Shown here piece by piece: positions 57,270-64,000 of a stretch of 64,000 nucleotides of DNA. The position numbers and the translations under genes are program-made. Under the pieces are notes generated by a model. The model searched no databases and was not told where the DNA came from. It was given only the letters and a program-made list of their open reading frames with translations. This stretch comes from Corylus avellana (lineage: Eukaryota > Streptophyta > Magnoliopsida > Fagales > Betulaceae), in contig NC_081546.1 in NCBI RefSeq assembly GCF_901000735.1, forward strand, positions 22,047,009 to 22,111,008, read 5' to 3'. Position 1 is the stretch's first letter; the number at the start of each line of letters is the position of its first letter.

Positions 57270-58160
57270 TTATACTTAACACATCGGGCCTTTGGTGGGT
57301 CTTGGTCGGGTCCCTGGTGGGTCTTGGATTGGTCCTGGGCCTTTGTCAGGAGATGCACATAGTAGATCTAGAGAGCTCCGTTCGCAAGGCCATTCGCTAT
57401 AGGTTTGGACTTGGCATCACAAGAAGAATGCTTATCCTATCTTCGTCTGAACGGCTATTAGGACCGTCCGAACAAAAGTTGGCACTTGCCGTTTTAGGGT
57501 TTTCCAATTTCAGTTTCGATTCATATAAACCCTAGTTGCGTTAGAACGAGACCGTTAGTTGTGTGAACGCTACCTCGGATTTTCCATATTAGGGTCTTCC
57601 TATTCAGCAAAGAAACCTAATTCTTAGTTTCCTATATATATGGCTCTTCATAGCACGATTTTCCTAAGCAAGTAAGAGGGAACATTTTATTTTGTGCTAA
57701 GAGAGAATTTTAAGGATTCAAAGCGTTAGAGCTATTTTCTTTTAGAGTGTTGAAGTGATTTCATAAGTTGTTCTTCATCGACAATCAAAGAAGTCTGTCA
57801 GAGGTTCTGACATGGTAAATCAATAGAAGAAGTTTCCATAGGCTCAAGGGGAACTATTGAGGTAGAAGACAAGAATGGCCACTTGTCTAAACGAGTTTGT
57901 TTCAACTTCAAAGGTTTTATCAGTGTAAATAACTTGTAATTTTTCCTTCTTCTATAGTGCATGATTTCCTGGGTTTGGTTGCCTCGGGGTGGTTTTTCTT
58001 TTTGAAAAGCTCTTCAAAGGTTTCCAATTCATTTCCAAAATATTGGTGTCTCTTTGATTTATTGGTTTACATATTTTGGTAATTGATTGTTGCATGCTTC
58101 TCAATTTTAATTTTGCATTATTTTTATTAAACACCTTATTCACCCCCTCTAGGTGTACTT
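57270..58160 (+). mobile_element. LTR-like unit in right arm
   Basis: Inverted copy of the left-arm LTR-like unit. TATA-like CCTATATATATGG is at about 57630, and the border CACCCCCTCTAGGTGTA is at about 58142. No coding sequence is attached. Confidence 0.4.
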
Positions 58161-58219
58161 TGGAGTCTAATTTATATTTTCAAATGAAATAAATAGCATT
58201 TATTTTATAGTTGTGATTT

Positions 58220-58272
58220 AAAGTCGGTGCATCAACTGTTGGACATGATACTACAGTTGATGCACCGACTTT
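58220..58272. repeat. Hairpin with perfect 20 bp arms, right-arm copy
   Basis: AAAGTCGGTGCATCAACTGT and ACAGTTGATGCACCGACTTT are exact reverse complements, separated by 13 nt. It corresponds to 47982-48031 in the left arm, whose arms are less perfect. Confidence 0.8.
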
Positions 58273-59679
58273 AAATACTTCTCTAGTACTTTAATTAAAT
58301 TTTTTTTTTTTTTTATTGATTGTTAGTTGGTTGAAACTAACCACCAAAGAAAAAAAAAAAAAAAAAGTAAAAAGGACTTCCAAGTTCACATATGGAGAGA
58401 GAGAAAAAAATGAAAGTAATAAAATAATGAATGGTTAAAGAAAAATTAGCATCAAATATGGAGAGAGATCCCGGCAAGAATTAATTTGGAGAAATGATGG
58501 AGAGCTTGATAAATATGTGTTTTTTAGATTCTTCTCTAAATTTTGGCTAAATGTACATTTTAAAGAGCTCATTGGTGCTGTTTAAAAAATATAAAAAAAA
58601 AAATGGGAAACTTCACTTTATACCCCTGAATTATTACGTGATTTGATAAGCCCCCCCTCCGAACTTCAAAACATCTCAATTTGAACCCCTAAACTTTCAA
58701 TTACAGTCAATTTACCCCCCTCTGTCAATTTTTGCTGTCAAAGCCCCTAAGAAGACAAAATTACCCTTCAATTTTCTTTTTATTCAGAAAAAAAAAAAAA
58801 TTTGAAAAAAAATGGTCATAAGGTGGCCCAACCGTGGGTCACCTTGTGATTCTTTTTTTTTTTTTTTTAAAAAAAAAAATTAATTTGAAATTAAGGGTAA
58901 ATTTGGAATTTTATAAAAAAATATCAGGGGTATTAATGCAACGTGACTTACTGGGTTACAACGAATAACAGCATTAAGGAACGGGATAAATACTTCTATG
59001 ATTATGAGACTATCAATGAATCAAAAAAAGCTTCTTAAAACAATAGATGCTATCTAAGGTTTAAGGAAAAAACACAAAAGAAACTCAACCATGAGTATTC
59101 TTATTGAAGAAAATCATATATAAACCAAATTTGTGTTTCTAGAGGTTATAAGCATGTATTTATAGACCCCCAAAATCTTAAACCTAATAAAAGATGAAAT
59201 AAAGTCGATTATTGTAATTCTACGAAGCCCGTTTGGACGGGACAAATCCCCGTTCGGATGGACCCTCCTAAAATTGAAAGGAAAGTGCGTAAAACAATGA
59301 AAAACTGAAAATAACATTTAGTCGTTCGGACGGCTTGGACGGCTTGTGAACGAGCTACGAATGGACGTCCTTTTGACCTAGTAAACATCGAAATTAGCAA
59401 ACTCTCGTGTACCATGACTTTGTAGATCCTTGAGTTCGCTTTCCAACACTTCAAAGATTGCTCTAATCGTAGGTCTGAAACTCTAGATATGACATTTTTA
59501 GTAGAACTTGTCAGGTGCTAGTTTCTCCCTAATTATCGCTCTTCTTTATGGAATCCTTAACTTTCCGGTCTATATCATCCTCCTCAGGTTGGAGAGAATT
59601 CGCCATCGAATTCACATCCTCAACATTAAAGTTCGTAGGGTTTAATTTTCACCTTACATCATTCTCCCCCTGTTGGGGA

Positions 59680-60500
59680 GAATTCGTCCTCAAATCCGGT
59701 TGGTTCTTTCCACCGTTGTTTTCCTTGTGAACATGTAATTTTCCTCATCCGCATAAAACTCATTAGAGTCATGGTTACGAGAATCCGACAAGATTTTGTC
59801 TACACCAAGGAAATCAACACAACATAATTGTTCATCACTAAAATTAGGCACTTCACTTGGAAGGTCTTCGTTAGCCTGTTCATAATCTACTCCTCTTCCA
59901 ATGGGTCATCTTCCTCGGGGTAGAGGCCGCCAAATATAGGAGAAAACATAGCTTCTTCGCACTCTTCCTCTAGGTCAGATGGCAAAGGTCTTTCATTCGG
60001 ATCTACCTCACTGACATCGTATTCATAGGTTGGTAGGGAATCCCAATCCACGAATCCTTGTGAAGGATCTTCAACATCTTCATACTTGAACTCTTCATTA
60101 AGGAACTTAGATTCCTGAAAATCTTCATCCACATATTCCCTTTCCTCCTCCACCGAATATGGGTTTGATTAATGAATTTGAGGCTCGCGAATAACAGTCA
60201 AGTTGGCTTGTCGCGGCATGTCTGCCTCCATCCGCGCCCTCTGTTGTTCAGATTGCTCCCTATGAACGACAATCACGTTATCTTCATCCACAAAGCGTGG
60301 AGTTGGTTGGCGGTGACAAACTTTAGGACCACCCATATTGCCCAATCGGGTAGCAGTGGTCTCTATCTATTTCCACAGGATCCCCACCCCATCGTCCATG
60401 CGTTGGCAACGAATCGCCGATTGATTCGTCATCTCTGTCGCCTCCCCAGGCACCTTCTTTTTGCCAGACTTTTCTATCTTTTCTTTTTGGGTGTCGAGCT
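59680..60500 (-). pseudogene. Gypsy polyprotein remnant in right arm
   Basis: Inverted copy of 45594-46600. Here an 88-codon frame (60153-59887) stays open, reading EEEREYVDEDFQESKFLNEE, VEDPSQGFVDWDSLPTYEYD and CEEAMFSPIFGGLYPEEDD. The left copy has a stop after FLNE. The end is shortened: about 280 bp between the HNQDSNE-like block and the pol-end block are deleted relative to the left arm. Confidence 0.5.
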
Positions 60501-60590
60501 TGACGCCTGCGTCCCGTGATATAGCATGAGCTTGAAGTTCAGGGGACTTGTCAAATCGAGTGGTAATTCAGGGGTTTAAAGTGAAGTTAC

Positions 60591-61065
60591 CAAAAAAAAA
60601 AAAAAAAAAAAAGAGCTCATTTGTGATGCTCTCTAAGTCACTCTAATTACCACTCCACAGAACTGTACAAGAGAATTTCATCTCATACAGCTCCTCGTTC
60701 AATTCTTTCGAAGACGTTGGATTGTTTTTCTCGTTCGAGATTAATCTTCTCTTCTTCCACTCCGCCTCGAAGAGTAATTGGGACCAATTTAGTCAAGTTT
60801 TGATTCATTTAAAATTTGGGCTCTTCTATTTCATTATTGACATGATATTAACCATTTAATGCATCAATTTTAAATCTTAATGAACTATAAAGTGCATACA
60901 TTTAAAATGAAGACGATACTTATTCCCCGTATAACGACTTCACATATTCTTAAAATCACTTGTAGATATGATTGTATATTATAACTCTATCGAGTTCTCT
61001 CTTAATGAGTTGGGCTTTGTTTCATAAATTACAACCCTTGTGTGATAACTAGTACTTAAAATTTG
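60591..61065. other. Intergenic stretch
   Basis: No gene is recognised. A run of A follows the inverted-repeat border. Confidence 0.4.
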
Positions 61066-61171
61066 TCTCCAAGAGGTAGCTCAATCGACTGAGACCACAC
61101 TTAATGAAATGGAAGTCACTAGTTCGAATCTCCTCCCCCCTCTTGTGCGGACATGTCAAAAAAAAAAAAAA
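61066..61171 (+). mobile_element. tRNA-derived SINE with 15 bp target duplication
   Basis: The 106 bp unit contains an A-box-like GAGGTAGCTCAATCGACTGAG and a B box AGTTCGAATCTCC, the split pol III promoter of tRNA-derived SINEs, and ends in an A tail of about 14. The sequence AGTACTTAAAATTTG flanks it perfectly on both sides (61051-61065 and 61172-61186). The perfect target duplication indicates a fairly recent insertion. It is not a tRNA gene: no acceptor stem or anticodon arm can be formed. Confidence 0.9.
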
Positions 61172-61186
61172 AGTACTTAAAATTTG

Positions 61187-62100
61187 CATATTAAATTTGT
61201 TTCACTTGTATATTAAGTGATTAAATTTGCATCTTCATATTAGCTTAATATTTTGGGATAACTAGTAAAGCTTTTGGGATAAACGATAATTTAACACGAT
61301 ATCAGAGTTAGAGGTCCTGAATCAAACATTGACTTCATAAATTCACCACATTTAAATTAAATATTCTACATGTTGGGTTTTATATATTAAAAGAAAGTTT
61401 TAGCCCACATGTGAGTGAGAATAATTATTAAGTGATTAAATTTATACATTTCTTATTAATTTAAGTTTTTTGAAAAACTGATAATTTAAATAGTGGGCCA
61501 AGAAATGAAAAAACACTTATCCTTGTAGCACGTGGCATGCTGGTGTTGGCTGAAGGAAAAACAAGCTGCGCTCTTTCTGCTGCAGAACTGGGCCCCCATT
61601 GGAAAATGGACATAATCTTCTGCACCGCACTTCCTGACATCTTTTTTTTCCCAGTGGAAGTGATTGAATCCTCTTGTGTAGTAATCAACGGCTGATAGAA
61701 GATTTCGAACCATCTATTAGATAAGCACAAACACACTTAAGAGAAGTTCCCCGAAGAGAATCTCGCAGGTCATTTTGAGACCAGTTTTTTATTACCTCCT
61801 TAAATCAAGAACAAAGCCACAGAAATGGAAGTTAAAGAGAGAGCTGCGCTGTAGTGCATCAAGGTCCGCCTTAACAACCTGTACCTGCTCTAAAAGGCAC
61901 TGATTTCTTTTATCCTCTGGGCCCCACGAAGCCTATATATTTTGGCCTGTAGTTTTAATTCATGCTTATCTTGAGGTGATGTGCATGACGACGCCCGCCC
62001 TTAATTAAGCGTTCTTACTTTGTGAGGTGATGGTGGAAACGGAGGGCTGTGATGCGGCCATTTGTAACGAGGAAAAGAAAGGATGGTGGTTTTTCGTATG
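61187..62100. other. Upstream intergenic region of MFT
   Basis: No gene is recognised. Overlapping minus-strand open frames at 61461-61736 carry no known domain and have no plant gene context. The distal promoter of MFT probably starts in this region. Confidence 0.4.
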
Positions 62101-62309
62101 GAGTGGCCTCACACGTGTTGATCGCTGCGCATCTAAGCTTTGTGATGGCCTATGCATGCACCATTGGATTACACAAAATCCACGAATCCCATTTACCTTT
62201 TTCTTCCACTATATATATACACTCATATGTCTTCCCTTCAGGCCATAAAAAAGCCTCTAATTATTATTATTATTATTAATTTTTTTTTATTTGTTATTTT
62301 CGTTTTCTC
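62101..62309 (+). promoter_or_regulatory. MFT proximal promoter: G-box, RY motif, TATA box
   Basis: CACGTG lies at 62112-62117, the RY core TGCATGCA at 62153-62160, and TATATATATA at 62210-62219, about 90 bp before the ATG. G-box/ABRE and RY elements bind bZIP (ABI5-type) and B3 (ABI3-type) factors, and MFT genes are known ABA- and seed-regulated genes. The match of motifs to that regulation is inference from sequence. Confidence 0.6.
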
Positions 62310-63955
62310 ATGGCTGCCTCCGTCGATCCGCTTGTTGTGGGGCGAGTGATTGGTGATGTTGTAGACATGTTTGTTCCGACCGTCAACATGTCTGCCTACT
62401 TTGGCCCCAAGCACGTGACAAATGGCTGTGATATCAAGCCTTCAATGGCTGTCAATCCTCCGAAAATGACACTCTCTGGGCATTCAGACGAGCTATATTC
62501 TCTGGTCTTCTCTCTCTCTCTCTCTAACCTAGCTTTTAGCTTGCATGCATGAGTGATCTTGCTTATATTAATGTTGATTATGCAGGTGATGATTGATCCT
62601 GATGCTCCCAGCCCTAGCGAGCCCACCATGAGAGAATGGGTCCATTGGTTGGTCACTTAATTCTTTTTTGTTTTTTTTTTTTTAAGCTATGGTTTTCATT
62701 TTAACCTATGGTCAAAATATTTTTCATTTATGAAGTGTGTTTGTGGTTGTAGGATTGTGGTGGACATTCCGGGTGGAACTAACCCAACTAGAGGTATAGA
62801 AACCAAGAGTACTCGATCTCTAGTCTTTGTTTGGATCTTGGGAAAATACAAGCAAAAATGCAATTATATTTTCCATCCACAACTGAATGCGTGAATGCAT
62901 GCAAGCTGATTATAAATTTCTTTAGTCTCATATTTCAAAATCAAACTACATTAATTAAGTTGATAAATTTTGTTTATATATCCATCTGCTTTGCAAGAGG
63001 ATTAAGGGTGTGTTTGCTAACCATTTCCATTTTTTTTTTCCTCTTCCTACATAAAAAGTCAAAACACTCACAAATCACGACAAAAAAAAAAAAAAACATT
63101 TATATTTTCAAAAATTACTAATGTTGCAATGACGTACATGGGACATATATGGATGGCACTGACATCCTCAGTGGGCATCCTTCCTTCATAGGCTCACAGA
63201 GAATCTTTTTCAGGAAAAATCAACATTCATGCATGCATGGTAGTTGCTTAGAAAAAATGAACATGCATGCATGTCTTTGGTCTTCGGATGTTTCAGATTT
63301 CTGGCCAACACCAATTGCTCATTAACAACTGTCTCTAGCCGCAAAAATATGCAGAATCAGCCAAAATACATATCATGCTCTGGCACCACCCTTTATGCTG
63401 CTCTCGCCACGTGGCAAAACTTTTTTTTTTTTGTAAACGTTTCAAATATTATATATGCTTTGTTTTTTTGTTTCTAAAAATCTTGTAAGAATCTTATAAT
63501 ATCAGTTTTGTTTTTACATATTTTTTAACTTTTGTCTTGCATGAATGACTTTAGCTGACACGTGATTGGCACATAATCCACTAGTGACACGTTTGCTGCC
63601 ACTTGTCAATTGTCATAGTCACCTTGCCTTCTTTGATCCCAAGTGGCATTTCATAAGCCCCTCCACGTGGAGAACATGTAGAAGCCCACGTGGCGTTATT
63701 TTACATGAGTTTTACAAATGCTGATTTTCATCAGGGAAGGAGATTCTGCCATATGTGGGGCCACGGCCACCAATCGGAATTCATCGGTACATATTGGTGC
63801 TGTTCCGGCAGAAGGCTCCTCTGGGACTTGTGGATCAGCCAGGCTCTCGTGCAAACTTTAGTACCCGTCTTTTTGCCGGCCAGCTCGATTTGGGTTTGCC
63901 GGTGGCGACGGTGTACTTCAACTCACAAAAGGAGCCGGCGAGCAGGAGGCGCTAG
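62310..63955 (+). CDS. MFT: MOTHER OF FT AND TFL1 (PEBP family), four exons
   Basis: MFT is a phosphatidylethanolamine-binding-protein-like regulator that acts mainly in seeds, in ABA and gibberellin control of dormancy and germination. Exons are 62310-62504, 62586-62647, 62753-62793 and 63735-63955. Exons 2 and 3 are 62 and 41 bp, exactly the sizes conserved across the FT/TFL1/MFT family, and the total is 172 codons plus TAG. The start reads [19 protein letters not shown], typical of MFT. Ligand-pocket motifs are [10 protein letters not shown] and [10 protein letters not shown]. At the position of FT Tyr85 it has Trp (MREWVHW), which marks the MFT clade and not FT or TFL1. The C-terminus EPASRRR also fits MFT. 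No stop or frameshift is seen; the exon 1 donor (GTCTTC) is weak. The last intron (941 bp) is motif-rich and noted separately. It is the only intact gene in the window. Confidence 0.95.
63228..63692 (+). promoter_or_regulatory. RY and G-box motif cluster in MFT intron 3
   Basis: CATGCATGCATG occurs at 63228-63239 and 63262-63273. CACGTG occurs four times, at 63408, 63559, 63664 and 63687, the last three within 135 bp of each other and two followed by GG or GGC. A further CACGTT is at 63588. GCATGCAT also occurs in intron 1 at about 62542. Whether these sites are bound is not known. Confidence 0.55.
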
Positions 63956-64000
63956 CTGATCGGCCGGCCGTCTGCGCAGGGAGAAGTGATTAGTGGAAGT
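63956..64000 (+). other. Start of MFT 3' UTR
   Basis: Sequence after the TAG. No polyadenylation signal is visible before the window ends. Confidence 0.5.

Larger units (their letters stand above)
54314..60590 (-). repeat. Right arm of the 15 kb inverted repeat
   Basis: Reverse complement of 45463-51955. Its inner edge corresponds to the base next to the N gap of the left arm, so the arms may extend into that gap. The outer edge ends at GTGAAGTTACC followed by a run of A, where the left arm instead meets the CACTA end. Confidence 0.93.

Noticed and set aside
60172..60519. 115-codon frame present in both inverted-repeat arms
   Set aside because: It is antisense to the gypsy-like polyprotein remnant; conservation between arms only reflects the duplication.
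61070..61135. tRNA gene
   Set aside because: A and B boxes are present but no cloverleaf; A tail and perfect 15 bp flanking duplication show it is a SINE.
61461..61736. Two overlapping minus-strand frames upstream of MFT
   Set aside because: No recognisable domain, no convincing gene context, and lengths within chance expectation.
62831..63477. Open frames inside MFT intron 3
   Set aside because: They lie between well-defined exons of conserved size and contain low-complexity translations.

Overview
The window is nuclear DNA from a flowering plant, most likely a woody eudicot. It is AT-rich, its genes have spliced plant-type exons, and it is crowded with LTR retrotransposons, a LINE, a SINE, CACTA and foldback elements and a Cassandra TRIM. 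Species cannot be read from the sequence. It is a draft assembly: nine runs of N are present, and several sit exactly at the borders of duplicated sequence.

Only one gene looks intact: a MOTHER OF FT AND TFL1 (MFT) type PEBP gene in four exons at the right end (62310-63955). Its promoter and last intron are rich in G-box and RY motifs. All other recognisable host genes are broken. They are a single exon of a KEA-type K+ antiporter (15878-16026), a minus-strand Orn/Lys/Arg decarboxylase family gene with a nonsense codon and a frameshift (24135-25879), the first nine or so exons of an L-arabinokinase (ARA1-like) gene (33838-39352), and two copies of the last two exons of a PP2C phosphatase inside a large inverted repeat.

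Layout. 1-14 kb: nested LTR retrotransposon debris (gypsy LTRs in both orientations, a Cassandra LTR nested in one, an internally deleted copia element, a second degenerate copia). 14-17 kb: foldback DNA and the KEA exon. 17.5-21 kb: minus-strand copia element. 21-22.9 kb: LINE ORF1 joined to a LINE 3' end. 22.9-25.9 kb: LTR and decarboxylase pseudogene. 25.9-34.7 kb: two direct duplications bordered by N gaps; one copy carries a Harbinger-like MITE and the other a gypsy element, as two haplotypes might. 33.8-39.4 kb: L-arabinokinase pseudogene. 40.9-41.8 kb: nested foldback elements. 42.3-45.5 kb: CACTA transposon with a decayed TNP2 transposase.

45.5-60.6 kb is an inverted repeat with arms of about 6.3-6.5 kb and a 2.4 kb spacer. 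Each arm carries gypsy remnants, foldback ends, an LTR-like unit, the PP2C exons, a short membrane-protein reading frame and a further LTR fragment. 61.07 kb holds a SINE with a 15 bp target duplication, followed by MFT.

No previously undescribed functional system can be supported. The strongest leads are the large inverted duplication with captured exons, the probable haplotype duplications, the recurrent G:C to A:T nonsense changes in pseudogenes, and the G-box/RY cluster in MFT.
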